Notes: generated from the letters alone by a model not told the origin. A stretch of DNA of 53,793 nucleotides from an uncultured Clostridia bacterium (GCA_947623505.1 CANQGT010000014.1:1-53793); one strand, 5' to 3'; positions 1 to 8,098 are shown, numbered from the stretch's first letter. Translations and numbers: made by a program.

Positions 1-112
1 TACTCTCGATTTAACTCTTCTTGAATCTAATCGGGTTCCTTTTCTTTCGTCGTTGTTCAATTCTCAAGGTCCTCTTTAGCTGCCTTATAAACGCAAGCCG
101 TTTAAAAGGTGC
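1..112 (-). ncRNA. rRNA operon leader (partial, 16S expected beyond window edge)
   Basis: The minus strand reads out of the left edge. It carries a box GACCTTGAGAATTGAACAA (rev. comp. of about 53-72) like the 'CTTTGAAAACTGAACAA' processing/leader boxes that precede 16S rRNA in Firmicutes. It ends ATCGAGAGTA, where a 16S 5' end would be expected within a few bases. No coding frame is present. The match to rRNA leaders is pattern recognition; the rRNA gene itself is outside the window. Confidence 0.6.
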
Positions 113-118
113 TTTATA

Positions 119-147
119 AATATATCAAATACTCAAATAAATGTCAA
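119..147 (-). promoter_or_regulatory. Strong rRNA-type promoter
   Basis: On the minus strand there is a perfect -35 TTGACA (142-147), a 17-bp spacer and -10 TATATT (119-124). An A/T-tract-rich stretch upstream (148-200) resembles an UP element. Predicted start is near 112, giving a leader of over 100 nt that leaves the window. Confidence 0.8.
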
Positions 148-210
148 CAGCTTTTTTCAGAAAAATACGAAATTTTTTTTGATTCGTGCTTTTTAACTAA
201 AAATTTTCGG

Positions 211-239
211 TTGCATAAATCTTTTTTATTTGATATAAT
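211..239 (+). promoter_or_regulatory. metA promoter
   Basis: -35 TTGCAT (211-216), 17-bp spacer, perfect -10 TATAAT (234-239). The predicted start near 246 leaves a 5' UTR of about 90 nt. That UTR contains a perfect 12-bp dyad TGCGTAAACGCA at 269-280, which could be an operator. No SAM riboswitch is recognisable. Confidence 0.75.
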
Positions 240-334
240 CATTTAGTTCTCTGAAATGAGAATGCCATTGCGTAAACGCATAAAGCTGTATATAATAATT
301 ATTACTATTATATTTATATTCGGGAGATGATAAA

Positions 335-1249
335 ATGCCAATCAGAATTGACGACGAGCTGCCGGCAAAGCACAGCCTTGAGCAGGAAAACGTTTTCGTT
401 ATGAGCAATAAAAGAGCCGACACGCAGGATATCAGACCGCTGAATATAATAATACTCAATCTTATGCCTACCAAAATAGAAACGGAAACGCAGCTTTTGC
501 GGCTTCTTTCAAACTCTCCGCTTCAGTTAAATATTGAACTTTTGCAGGTGGAATCGCACAAGAGCAAAAATACTTCTCAGGAGCATATGCTTAAATTTTA
601 CAAAACATTTAAAGAAATCAAGGGCAACAGATACGACGGAATGATAATTACCGGCGCTCCGCTTGAAAATTTTAAATTTGAAGAAGTAGATTTTTGGGAT
701 GAGCTTGTTGACATAATGGAGTGGACAAAAACAAACGTCTATTCTGTTTTATACATTTGCTGGGCGGCGTTTGCAGGACTTTATTACAAATACGGAATTG
801 AGCCGGAAAAGCTGGCTAAAAAAGAATTCGGCATTTTTCCGCATAGGAGCCTCGACACTACCCACCCGCTTATGAGAGGGCTTGACGACACTTTTTATGT
901 GCCCCATTCACGCGGCTGGGCGCTCAACACAAGGGATATTGCCAAAGTAAAGGATTTGCAGATAATTTCTTACAGCGATTATTCGGGCATACACATTATA
1001 TCCGATATGGAATGCAGAAGTTTCTTTATTACAGGCCACGGGGAGTATGACAGAAATACGCTCAAAAACGAATATATAAGAGATATAAATAAAGGTATAG
1101 ATATTGACGTTCCGTACAATTATTTTCCAAATGACAATCCCGAAAAAGAACCGGAAATGAATTGGAAATCGGCGGCGAACATTATCTATTCAAACTGGCT
1201 CAATTACTTCGTTTATCAGAAAACGCCGTATGACCTCAATAACCTGTAA
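335..1249 (+). CDS. metA: Homoserine O-acetyltransferase (MetA family)
   Basis: The 304-aa protein acylates L-homoserine in the first committed step of methionine synthesis; it is cytosolic. It opens MPIRIDDELPAKHSLEQENV, typical of MetA. The active site is visible: Cys142 (ICWAAFAG), His235 and Glu237 (GHGEYD). Residue 111 is Glu (GAPLENF), which in characterised MetA proteins goes with acetyl-CoA use, whereas Gly111 goes with succinyl-CoA, so acetyltransferase is the better call. The residues after the nucleophile are AAF instead of the common GAQ. GGGAG lies 8 bases before the ATG. It is a single-gene unit transcribed from the TATAAT promoter upstream and convergent with sigF. Confidence 0.93.
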   Translation: MPIRIDDELPAKHSLEQENVFVMSNKRADTQDIRPLNIIILNLMPTKIETETQLLRLLSNSPLQLNIELLQVESHKSKNTSQEHMLKFYKTFKEIKGNRYDGMIITGAPLENFKFEEVDFWDELVDIMEWTKTNVYSVLYICWAAFAGLYYKYGIEPEKLAKKEFGIFPHRSLDTTHPLMRGLDDTFYVPHSRGWALNTRDIAKVKDLQIISYSDYSGIHIISDMECRSFFITGHGEYDRNTLKNEYIRDINKGIDIDVPYNYFPNDNPEKEPEMNWKSAANIIYSNWLNYFVYQKTPYDLNNL

Positions 1250-1250
1250 A

Positions 1251-1910
1251 TCAGCGTTCAAGCCGTTCACGGAGTTTCCGCAGAACGGCTTTTTCCTTTC
1301 TTGAGACTTGAACCTGCGAAATACCCAAATGCTCAGCCGTTACGGATTGAGTCTGACCTCTGAAATAGCGATATTCAATGATTGCTTTTTCCTCATCGTC
1401 AAGAGTCTCTATTATCTGAATCAGAGAAAGTCTGTCAAACATTTTCTCGCTTTCGTCAACGGGAATATCAAAATCGGAGTCGCCCTCTTCGCCGAAACCG
1501 CTTATGGAGAGCATCGGCGTTATAACATTGAGTATTTCCGCCGTTTCTCCGATTTCGCAGCCCAACATTTCGGCAAGCTCAGAGACCGTCGGCTCCCTTA
1601 ATTCCTTTTTGGAAAATTTTTCTCTGAGCGCCTGCGCCTTCATCGACTTTTCCTTCAGACTTCTGCTTACCTTGATCGCGCCGCCGTCGCGAAAAATTCT
1701 TCTTATTTCGCCCATAATTACAGGGACGGCATAGGTTGAAAATCTGAAGCCCTTTGATTCGTCAAAATTATCTACGGCTTTTATCAAACCGACGCAACCC
1801 GACTGAAAAAGATCTTCGTAGTCCACTCCCCTGCCCTTAAAGCGCTTCGCTATGGAATGAACGAGACCGATATTTTCTTCGATGACTCTGTTTCTTTCGA
1901 GCGTTACCAT
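1251..1910 (-). CDS. sigF: Forespore sigma factor SigF (SpoIIAC)
   Basis: The 219-aa RNA polymerase sigma factor switches on the first forespore-specific genes after asymmetric division. Region 2 is clear (VDYEDLFQSGCVGLIKA, FDESKGFRFSTYAVP, IMGEIRRIFRD), followed by region 3 and region 4.2 (GISQVQVSRKEKAVLRKLR). Lengths of 220-255 aa are usual, so it is complete. Its start overlaps the spoIIAB stop by 7 bp. SpoIIAB next door holds it inactive and SpoIIAA releases it, as known for this family. The gene order spoIIAA-spoIIAB-sigF, rather than isolated similarity, separates it from SigG. Confidence 0.96.
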   Translation of the reverse strand: MVTLERNRVIEENIGLVHSIAKRFKGRGVDYEDLFQSGCVGLIKAVDNFDESKGFRFSTYAVPVIMGEIRRIFRDGGAIKVSRSLKEKSMKAQALREKFSKKELREPTVSELAEMLGCEIGETAEILNVITPMLSISGFGEEGDSDFDIPVDESEKMFDRLSLIQIIETLDDEEKAIIEYRYFRGQTQSVTAEHLGISQVQVSRKEKAVLRKLRERLER

Positions 1911-2338
1911 TTTGCTTTTCCGGTAATCCTCTTTTTCAGGGTTACCGCCGTTCCCCGTTCCGGTTTAGAGCGGACGGAAATTTTATCGCAAAAGCTCTCC
2001 ATAACCGTAAAGCCGAGGCCGGCTCTGTCGCCCTCGCCGGTAGTAAAAAGCGGAGTCATGGCTTTTTTAACGTCCTCAATGCCGCAGCCCTTGTCCCGCA
2101 CAGTAATTTTAACCGAGTCATCGATAATTTTTCCCGATATGTAAATCTTTCCGAACCTGTCTTTATATCCGTGAACGATGCAGTTCGTAACGGCCTCCGA
2201 CACCGCGGTTTTTAAATCCGCAAGCTCTTCAAGAGTGGGATCAAGCGGCGTTATAAACGCCGAGACGACCACTCTCGCGAAACTCTCATTTATGCTTCTG
2301 CTGTCTACTATAAGCTTAAATTCATTTTCATTTTTCAT
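1904..2338 (-). CDS. spoIIAB: Anti-sigma F factor / serine kinase SpoIIAB
   Basis: 144 aa, GHKL-fold kinase that binds SigF and phosphorylates SpoIIAA. The N terminus MKNENEFKLIVDSRSINESF, the N-box (SEAVTNCIVHGY) and the ATP-lid elements (DKGCGIEDVKKAMTPLFTT, GLGFTVMESF) closely follow the Bacillus subtilis protein. It overlaps spoIIAA by 11 bp and sigF by 7 bp, so translational coupling is likely. GGAG lies 7 bases before the ATG, inside the end of spoIIAA. Confidence 0.97.
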   Translation of the reverse strand: MKNENEFKLIVDSRSINESFARVVVSAFITPLDPTLEELADLKTAVSEAVTNCIVHGYKDRFGKIYISGKIIDDSVKITVRDKGCGIEDVKKAMTPLFTTGEGDRAGLGFTVMESFCDKISVRSKPERGTAVTLKKRITGKAKW

Positions 2339-2660
2339 TTTTTTGCTCCTTTATTTCTTTGATTTCCGCAATTCTTCCAAGGCCCGCAAGCTCCATAATC
2401 TTTTTGGTATGGGGAGTCACGTTTCTTATTTCGAGAGTTCCTTTGTAGCTTTGAATAAGACGGTAGCGCCCCATAACGAGACCTATTCCGCTTGAATCCA
2501 TAAAAGTAATATTTTTAAAATCGAGTATAAGATGCTCCGGCTTTTTGTAGCTTACCACATTGTCTATTTTTTCCCTTACATCGGCCGCGCTGTGATGATC
2601 AAGCTCGCCTATAAGATACGCTATAACAAGATCGCCGCTTGCTTCCAAAGTGACATTCAT
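2328..2660 (-). CDS. spoIIAA: Anti-sigma F factor antagonist SpoIIAA (STAS domain)
   Basis: This 110-aa single STAS-domain protein displaces SigF from SpoIIAB when dephosphorylated. The phosphorylatable serine lies in the conserved loop FMDSSGIGLVMGRYR. A perfect AGGAGG (2668-2673) precedes the ATG by 7 bases. It heads the spoIIA operon. The dacF gene that precedes spoIIA in Bacillus is not here; folC is upstream, separated by a terminator-like hairpin. I could not find a convincing SigH promoter in the 82-bp gap. Confidence 0.96.
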   Translation of the reverse strand: MNVTLEASGDLVIAYLIGELDHHSAADVREKIDNVVSYKKPEHLILDFKNITFMDSSGIGLVMGRYRLIQSYKGTLEIRNVTPHTKKIMELAGLGRIAEIKEIKEQKNEK

Positions 2661-2678
2661 AAAATTTCCTCCTAAAAT

Positions 2679-2713
2679 AAAACCGCTATGCCTGATTTTA
2701 GCACAGCGGTTTT
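2679..2713 (-). terminator. Terminator between folC and spoIIAA
   Basis: On the minus strand AAAACCGCT and AGCGGTTTT form a 9-bp stem. The inner GTGC/GCAT can extend it, and TTTTATTTT follows. It ends just before the spoIIAA ribosome binding site, so it should insulate spoIIA from folC read-through or sit in the spoIIA leader. Confidence 0.7.
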
Positions 2714-2742
2714 AAATATTTTATCGAAATATAGTACAAGCA

Positions 2743-3846
2743 TTATTTTAATAATTCTTTTCTGACCTCGCGAGCAAGATAAAACGATCCGCAGACAAGA
2801 CGAAAGCATTTTTCTTTTTTCAAAAGGACAATACCTTTTAGCGGCTCTTTAACCGCAATAACGTCGGAACAGTATTTTTTCGCGATTTCGGCTAAGGCTT
2901 CGCAGTTCTGCGCTCTCGGAATATTCGGCGAAACCGCGATAATTTTAGCGCATTTCGGCGCGATTACCGAAAGATAGCCGTCAATGTCCTTGTCTTTCAT
3001 CATTCCGATAACGGCGGAGATTTTTTCTTGCGGAAGATTTTTTGAAAGGGCGATCGCTCCGTCAACATTATGTGCTCCGTCAAGCATAAAACCGTTTACA
3101 GTTTCTTGCCTTGCGGGTATATCGGGCTTATCGGCTTTCGCGCAAATTCCCAACTCTTTTAAAACGGCGTTCGCTACCGCAACATCATTTTTTAAATAAT
3201 CGCCTGTTTCGGATACTTTAACAAGTCTTGCGCTCATATCGCGGCATCTTTGCTCAAAGACAGCCTTGGTTTTCGGATTCGGATAGAGAATACATACGCC
3301 GTTTTCCTTGATAATTCCTGCCTTCTGACGCGCGATTTTTTCAAGCGAATCGCCCAAATAATCCGTATGATCCATTGAAACGGAAGTTATAACCGATATT
3401 CTCGAAGACTTAATTGCGTTCGTTGCGTCGCCCTCGCCGCCCATTCCGCACTCAATAACGGCAAAATCAACCGAATTATCGGCAAAATATTTGTACGCGG
3501 CGGCGGTTATAAACTCAAATTCGGTCGTATCAGAATCACCGTAAGTAAAAACGAGATCGGAAAAATCGCTTTCGGAAATAAACTTTCCGTTTATCTGTAT
3601 CTGCTCTCTGAAATCAATTACCCACGGCGAAGTGAATAAGCCGACTCTATATCCTTGTTTACGCAAAGCGTCGGCAACGGAATGCGCGACGGTGCCTTTA
3701 CCGTTTGTTCCGGCGATGTGGATAATTTTCAAGCTGTTTTGAGGATTGCCCATTTTAGTCAAAAGCGCGCTTACGCGCGAAAGGCCCGGTACGGAACCGA
3801 GCCTTTGCTTTTCTTTTATAACGTTCAACGCCTCAATATAATTCAT
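2743..3846 (-). CDS. folC: Bifunctional dihydrofolate/folylpolyglutamate synthase FolC
   Basis: 367 aa. Mur-ligase-fold enzyme that adds glutamate to dihydropteroate/folates with ATP, in the cytosol. The P-loop HIAGTNGKGTVAHS, the SPW.DFREQIQING segment, GMGGEGDATNA, the HTDYLGDSLEKIARQKAGIIK block (carboxylated-Lys region) and the C-terminal FMLDGAHNVDGA motif are all present. It is shorter than the usual 420-430 aa, mainly in the linker and C-terminal domain, but no frame break is seen. It lies 9 bp downstream of valS; valS-folC is a common Firmicute pairing and both probably share the T-box-controlled transcript. Confidence 0.95.
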   Translation of the reverse strand: MNYIEALNVIKEKQRLGSVPGLSRVSALLTKMGNPQNSLKIIHIAGTNGKGTVAHSVADALRKQGYRVGLFTSPWVIDFREQIQINGKFISESDFSDLVFTYGDSDTTEFEFITAAAYKYFADNSVDFAVIECGMGGEGDATNAIKSSRISVITSVSMDHTDYLGDSLEKIARQKAGIIKENGVCILYPNPKTKAVFEQRCRDMSARLVKVSETGDYLKNDVAVANAVLKELGICAKADKPDIPARQETVNGFMLDGAHNVDGAIALSKNLPQEKISAVIGMMKDKDIDGYLSVIAPKCAKIIAVSPNIPRAQNCEALAEIAKKYCSDVIAVKEPLKGIVLLKKEKCFRLVCGSFYLAREVRKELLK

Positions 3847-3855
3847 ATGGCGACC

Positions 3856-6486
3856 TCAGCCTAATTTAGCTATTGAAATTTTAATATTTTCAATTTTTTC
3901 CGAAAGCTTTGCGGCTTCTTCCCTGTTTTGAGCGACAACCTTTTCCGGAGCCTTGCTTATAAAGCCGGAATTAGACAGTTTTTTATTTATGAAAGCGAGT
4001 TTATCGGACGCGGCGGCAAGTTCTTTTTCAAGGCGTTTTCTTTCCTCATCGAAATTTATCAGCTCACCGAGCGGGATATATATTTTCGCGTCGTCGGTAA
4101 TGACGGTCACGGTATCACCAAGCGCGCCGAAGCTGTCCGCGACAGTTACTTCGCCAGCGTACGCGAGGCGCTTTATAAATTCTGCGCCGGAGGCAAAAGT
4201 ATCGCAATAAGATGTTTCGATAAACACGCTTGCCTTTTTGCTCGGAGGAATATTCATCTCGCTTCTGCGGTTTCTGATAGCTCTTATAGCGTTCATAATA
4301 CGCTCCGTCTCAGTTTCCTCGACGGAAAAATGAAGAGCCTCATCGTATTTGACCCATTCTGAAACCATTATAGATTCACAGTCGTGCGGCAACGCCTGAT
4401 ATATTTCTTCGGTGATAAAAGGCATAAAGGGATGCAAAAGTTTGAGAATATCCGTAAGAACAAATACCAAAACTGATTTTGCCGTATCGGCTTCCCGCGA
4501 GTCTTTGCCGCCCTGAAGTCTTATTTTTGAAATCTCAATATACCAATCGCAGAAAACGTCCCAAATGAAATCGTAAAGCTTTTGAATGGCGATGCCAAGT
4601 TCAAATTTATCAAGATTTTCGGTTACCTCTTTTGCGAGCGAATTGACCTTGCTTATTATCCATTTATCTTCAACGGCAAGCTCGTTCGGCAGACCGTTAT
4701 ACTCAAAGCCGTCGTCCAAATACATAAGCACAAAGCGCGCGGCATTCCAGAGCTTGTTGGCGAAATTTCTCGACGCTTTCACCTTCTCATCGGAAAAACG
4801 CATATCGTTGCCGGGAGCGTTGCCCGTTGCGAGAGTAAATCTTAAAGCGTCCGCCCCGTATTTATCGATTATTTCAAGGGGATCAATACCGTTGCCGAGG
4901 GATTTACTCATTTTTCTGCCCTGCGCGTCGCGCACAAGACCGTGGATAAGAACGGTATTGAACGGAACTTCGCCGGTTTGCTCTATGCCGGAAAACATCA
5001 TTCTCATAACCCAAAACGGAATGATATCATAGCCGGTAACAAGCGTATCGGTAGGATAATACTTTTCAAAATCGGCCGTTTTATCGGGCCAGCCCATTGT
5101 GGAAAACGGCCAAAGAGCAGAGGAAAACCATGTGTCAAGCGTATCGGGATCCTGATGAATATTTTTACTGCCGCATTTGGAGCAGCAATGCGGAGTATCA
5201 CGGCTTACGGTGATTTCGCCGCAATCGTCGCAATACCACGCGGGTATTCTGTGACCCCACCATAGCTGACGGGAAATGCACCAATCGCGGATATTCTCAA
5301 GCCAATGGAAATAAATCTTTTCATATCGTGCGGGAACAAATTTAGTCTGACCGTTTTTAACGGCGTCTATAGCGGGACCCGCGAGCGGAGCCATCTTGAC
5401 AAACCATTGCTTAGAGACCTTCGGCTCGATCGTTGTGCCGCATCTGTAACAGGTGCCAACGTTATGCGAATAATCCTCTACTTCGAGCAGAACTCCCTCA
5501 GTCTCAAGGTCCTTGACTATTTCGTTTCTGCACTCATAACGGTCCATACCGCTGTACCTGCCCCATCCGTCTTTTATATGGGCGTCATCGGTCATAACGT
5601 CTATTACTTCAAGATTGTGGCGAAGTCCCACCTCAAAGTCGTTTGGATCATGCGCGGGAGTTATTTTTACCGCGCCTGTTCCGAATTCAATATCAACATA
5701 ATCATCCGCGATAACCGGTATTTCTCTGTGGACTATAGGTAAAATAAGAGTTTTCCCGATGCAGTCCTTATAGCGAACGTCATTAGGATTAACGGCAACG
5801 GCCGTATCGCCCAATAATGTTTCGGGGCGTGTCGTAGCGATTTCAAGAAATCCGGAGCCGTCGGAAAACGGATATTTTATATGCCAAAAATGACCGGCCT
5901 GATCCTCGTATTCAACCTCGGCGTCCGATATTGAAGTCAGGCAGTGCGGGCACCAGTTTACAATTCTCTCGCCACGATAAATGAGGCCTTTTTCATAAAG
6001 ATTATTGAATACCTCGATAACGGCCTTATTGCAGCCCTCGTCAAGAGTAAAACGTTCCCTTTCCCAATCGCAGGAAGAACCGAGCTTTTTAAGCTGCTCA
6101 ATAATTCGGCCGCCGTACTGCTCTTTCCATTTCCAAGCTCTTTCAAGAAATTTTTCTCTGCCGAGATCCTCCTTGCTCAAGCCTTCCTTGCGCATAGCTT
6201 CAACTATCTTCGCCTCGGTGGCTATAGAAGCGTGATCTGTGCCGGGAAGCCAAAGAGTATCGTACCCGTTCATTCTGTGATAACGGATAAGAATATCCTG
6301 CAAAGTATTGTCCAGAGCGTGGCCCATATGGAGCTGCCCGGTAATGTTTGGCGGAGGAATAACTATAGTGTAAGGCTTTTTCTTAGAATTTACGTCGGCG
6401 TGAAAGTAATTCTTATCACACCAAAATTGATAAGTGCGATCCTCTACTTCCTTAGGATCATATTGCTTTGCGAGTTCTTTTGCCAT
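3856..6486 (-). CDS. valS: Valyl-tRNA synthetase
   Basis: Class I aminoacyl-tRNA synthetase charging tRNA-Val, 876 aa from the ATG at 6486. HIGH motif is HMGH (residues 53-56, in [16 protein letters not shown]) and the KMSKS signature is [11 protein letters not shown]. The editing domain holds [17 protein letters not shown], two CxxC zinc-type pairs are near CYRCG and CDDCG, and a coiled-coil C terminus carries a Glu/Lys-rich stretch. The open frame continues 38 codons upstream, but that part translates the T-box terminator and antiterminator, so the ATG preceded by GGAG (6495-6498 region) is the real start. It is followed by folC. Confidence 0.97.
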   Translation of the reverse strand: MAKELAKQYDPKEVEDRTYQFWCDKNYFHADVNSKKKPYTIVIPPPNITGQLHMGHALDNTLQDILIRYHRMNGYDTLWLPGTDHASIATEAKIVEAMRKEGLSKEDLGREKFLERAWKWKEQYGGRIIEQLKKLGSSCDWERERFTLDEGCNKAVIEVFNNLYEKGLIYRGERIVNWCPHCLTSISDAEVEYEDQAGHFWHIKYPFSDGSGFLEIATTRPETLLGDTAVAVNPNDVRYKDCIGKTLILPIVHREIPVIADDYVDIEFGTGAVKITPAHDPNDFEVGLRHNLEVIDVMTDDAHIKDGWGRYSGMDRYECRNEIVKDLETEGVLLEVEDYSHNVGTCYRCGTTIEPKVSKQWFVKMAPLAGPAIDAVKNGQTKFVPARYEKIYFHWLENIRDWCISRQLWWGHRIPAWYCDDCGEITVSRDTPHCCSKCGSKNIHQDPDTLDTWFSSALWPFSTMGWPDKTADFEKYYPTDTLVTGYDIIPFWVMRMMFSGIEQTGEVPFNTVLIHGLVRDAQGRKMSKSLGNGIDPLEIIDKYGADALRFTLATGNAPGNDMRFSDEKVKASRNFANKLWNAARFVLMYLDDGFEYNGLPNELAVEDKWIISKVNSLAKEVTENLDKFELGIAIQKLYDFIWDVFCDWYIEISKIRLQGGKDSREADTAKSVLVFVLTDILKLLHPFMPFITEEIYQALPHDCESIMVSEWVKYDEALHFSVEETETERIMNAIRAIRNRRSEMNIPPSKKASVFIETSYCDTFASGAEFIKRLAYAGEVTVADSFGALGDTVTVITDDAKIYIPLGELINFDEERKRLEKELAAASDKLAFINKKLSNSGFISKAPEKVVAQNREEAAKLSEKIENIKISIAKLG

Positions 6487-6499
6487 TTTATCATCTCCA

Positions 6500-6740
6500 A
6501 AATAAAAAAAGCCCTCGCCCCGTATGAGGCGAAAGCATACTGTTCCGCGGTACCACTCAAATTGCGCCGAAAGCGCCGCTCTTGCCTTTAACGCAGGCAT
6601 ACGGGAAAAGCTACTGAAATTTCACTTTTCCGGCTCGGAAGCTACCTTCTTTTTCCCGTCCTGCGGCTTCGCACCGAACAGCCGCTCTCTGCAAGGCAAT
6701 CGAAAAAATACTCCTCAACGTCAACGCCGTTTATCATTGA
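6500..6740 (-). promoter_or_regulatory. T-box leader (valine) of valS
   Basis: The minus strand contains the T-box signature GAGTGGTACCGCGG (about 6545-6558), which pairs with the tRNA acceptor end. Stem I elements include AGAGAGCGG and GGTGCGAAGCCGC. The likely specifier loop reads GAAGGTAGCTTCCGAG, in which GTA (6643-6645), a valine codon, fits the position before the conserved 3' half. The terminator stem GCTTTCGCCTC/GGGGCGAGGGC is followed by T7 (about 6503-6535). Known mechanism: uncharged tRNA-Val stabilises the antiterminator and allows valS-folC transcription. Confidence 0.93.
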
Positions 6741-6744
6741 GGAT

Positions 6745-6773
6745 ATATTAACAGAAAACGCCGTTTTTGTCAA
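6745..6773 (-). promoter_or_regulatory. valS promoter
   Basis: Minus strand -35 TTGACA (6768-6773), 17-bp spacer, -10 TAATAT (6745-6750). Predicted start near 6738, directly at the 5' end of the T-box leader. Confidence 0.75.
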
Positions 6774-6823
6774 GTTTTGTTTATAGCCGAGAGCAATATT
6801 CGCCCGTATAAAAGTGTGTTTTG

Positions 6824-6854
6824 CAAAAAACAGCTCCCGCAAAAAACGGGAGCC
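6824..6854 (-). terminator. Terminator of the unassigned non-coding transcript
   Basis: Minus strand stem GCTCCCG/CGGGAGC (6833-6839 with 6847-6853) with loop TTTTTTG, followed by TGTTTTTTG. The T-tract is only on the minus-strand side, so it ends leftward transcription arriving from 6.9-7.35 kb. Confidence 0.85.
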
Positions 6855-7347
6855 TTAATTCCATATTTAATTTTATAACCTTATCGGTTATTCTGAATAG
6901 TACATTGGACTAACCTCGCAAAATTATTTTTTAAATACAATGAATTTCCCGATCATGGGTATCACCCTCTTAAAAATAATTAAGTTGAGTTTTTATTTGT
7001 TAGTTCATCGGACCGTACCTCTAAAGAAAATAAATAATAAAGATTTCTCTTTAAGCCTTTGCAGGAAAAGCCACTACACAAATATATGTGAAATTAAATT
7101 GTGTAACGCCCCGGTATTCGTTTAAAGGTTCCTGCCATAACTTATAAATTGCATTTAATGCCGCTGCCCGTAACTGTTTTTCCGTTAAACAGTTCTGCCG
7201 ACTGCCTCTCCGTTATTTACCTGAATACCTGCAGGCGTTTGCCGAACCGGGTTCAAAATCAACCATTGGCAAAAGCCCCCTTTCGTAGCCTGAACTTAAG
7301 AAGAATGACCGTAGATTTATTTTTATATTTGTTTCTCTCTTAAGTTC
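6824..7347 (-). ncRNA. Unassigned long structured non-coding RNA (about 520 nt)
   Basis: Between a strong minus-strand promoter (7354-7382) and a minus-strand terminator (6824-6854) there is no plausible coding frame on the minus strand. The region is rich in self-complementary pairs: 7338-7347 with 7292-7301 (GAACTTAAGA/TCTTAAGTTC), 7187-7194 with 7172-7179 (AACTGTTT), and 7129-7135 with 7061-7067 (GCAGGAA). The last pair encloses 7099-7104 with 7076-7081. It does not show the diagnostic sequences of RNase P RNA, tmRNA, SRP RNA or 6S RNA that I know. Two plus-strand frames of 61 and 64 codons overlap it but have no ribosome binding site and no family resemblance. Size is in the range of the OLE/ROOL/GOLLD classes, but I cannot assign it to one. 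Confidence 0.65.
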
Positions 7348-7353
7348 AACTTA

Positions 7354-7382
7354 ATGATAGCATAGGTTTTATCAAATGTCAA
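7354..7382 (-). promoter_or_regulatory. Promoter of the unassigned non-coding RNA
   Basis: Minus strand perfect -35 TTGACA (7377-7382), 17-bp spacer, -10 TATCAT (7354-7359). Predicted start near 7347. Confidence 0.8.
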
Positions 7383-7440
7383 TAGTTTTTTTTAACATTT
7401 TTTCAATTTCTTAGATATTTTTTACAAACAGATATTTCTA

Positions 7441-7469
7441 TTGACTGCGGCAAAGGAAAAGGATATAAT
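7441..7469 (+). promoter_or_regulatory. Promoter of the DUF1292 gene / 6S region
   Basis: -35 TTGACT (7441-7446), 17-bp spacer, perfect -10 TATAAT (7464-7469). Predicted start near 7476 lies after the first ATG of the open frame (7474), which argues for translation from the ATG at 7501. Confidence 0.75.
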
Positions 7470-7500
7470 ATGAATGACAGTTGAAAGGATCGTGGTAGCA

Positions 7501-7818
7501 ATGGATAACGATAGAGAATTCTATGAGCCCGACATTTTATCCGTTTCGGATGAGGACGGAAACGAGATACTTTTTGAGCTTCTTGAGAGATATGAAACGG
7601 AAGACGCCGTCTATGTGGCGATTACGGAATATCACGACAGCGCGGAAGAAATCGTTGACGCTGATTACGAGGTAATAATCCTTAAAGTCCTTGAAGAGAA
7701 CGGAGAGGAATATCTTGAAGAGATCGAAGACGAAAAGGAATACGAACAGGTTTCTGAAATCCTTATGGGTATGGTTGAGCAAAAATACGACGTTGATTAC
7801 TTCGAGCCCGAACAGTAA
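7501..7818 (+). CDS. DUF1292 family protein
   Basis: A 105-aa acidic protein from the ATG at 7501. The sequence PDILSVSDEDGNEILFELLE, followed by a second conserved block (DYEVIILKVLEENGEEYLEEI), is typical of DUF1292 (YrzB-like) proteins. These are small, widespread in Firmicutes and without established function. AAAGGA lies 11 bases upstream of the chosen ATG; the frame also opens at 7474, but that ATG is at or before the predicted transcription start. The 6S-like RNA follows on the same strand. No membrane segment or signal peptide. Confidence 0.85.
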   Translation: MDNDREFYEPDILSVSDEDGNEILFELLERYETEDAVYVAITEYHDSAEEIVDADYEVIILKVLEENGEEYLEEIEDEKEYEQVSEILMGMVEQKYDVDYFEPEQ

Positions 7819-7834
7819 GCAAAATTTAACAGAA

Positions 7835-8030
7835 TCAGTCTGTGCATCTCGACAACCGAGAGCTTAAATAACCCGAACAACTATTTTATAGGGATCTGTA
7901 CTCGCTTTACGGGTATGCAGACCTCCCGCCTATAGGCGGACGTTGGGAGCACAAAATATCGCGGACGGAGCCCACCTGCATTTTAACGGCAGGTTATCTT
8001 CAGCTCTCGGCGGATGTGCGGATGTATTTA
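7835..8030 (+). ncRNA. ssrS: Probable 6S RNA (SsrS)
   Basis: About 190 nt closed by a terminal helix pairing ACCGAGAGC (7855-7863) with GCTCTCGG (8003-8010). A large internal loop follows, then an apical arm including CCGCC/GGCGG (7926-7930 with 7935-7939). The 3' side carries CACCTGC...GCAGGTTATC (about 7972-7998), analogous to the CACCUUG...CAAGGGUUAC hairpin on the 3' side of the Escherichia coli 6S bubble. 6S RNA binds the housekeeping RNA polymerase in stationary phase. No separate promoter is clear, so it may be processed from the DUF1292 transcript. A covariance-model search would settle it. Confidence 0.7.
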
Positions 8031-8037
8031 TAAATAA

Positions 8038-8072
8038 CGGCTGCGCTTTATGCGCAGCCGTAAACTTTTTTT
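8038..8072 (+). terminator. Terminator after 6S RNA (possibly bidirectional)
   Basis: CGGCTGCGC (8038-8046) pairs with GCGCAGCCG (8052-8060), followed by TAAAC and T7. On the other strand TTATTTATAAATA follows the stem, so it may also end the LCP gene transcript. Confidence 0.85.
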
Positions 8073-8098
8073 AACAAAAGCTTGTATTACTGAGCCTG

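Noticed and set aside
2661-2800. SigH promoter for the spoIIA operon
   Set aside because: AGG- and GAAT-like pieces exist near 2755-2785 but their spacing is wrong, so I did not annotate a promoter.
2743-3846. folC as a truncated pseudogene
   Set aside because: It is shorter than usual, but all ATP, substrate and C-terminal motifs are present without frame breaks.
3928-6591. Long plus-strand frames across valS
   Set aside because: They run antisense to a well-supported gene, have no ribosome binding sites and show no family features.
6487-6600. N-terminal extension of valS (38 codons)
   Set aside because: It translates the T-box antiterminator and terminator; the ATG at 6486 has a ribosome binding site and begins the family consensus.
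7240-7275. tRNA-like TTC loop near GGTTCAAAATCAACC
   Set aside because: Stem and loop do not fit a T-arm, and no acceptor or anticodon arms can be drawn on either strand.
6940-7343. Two plus-strand frames of 61 and 64 codons
   Set aside because: No ribosome binding site, no family resemblance, and they lie antisense to the promoter-terminator bounded non-coding RNA.
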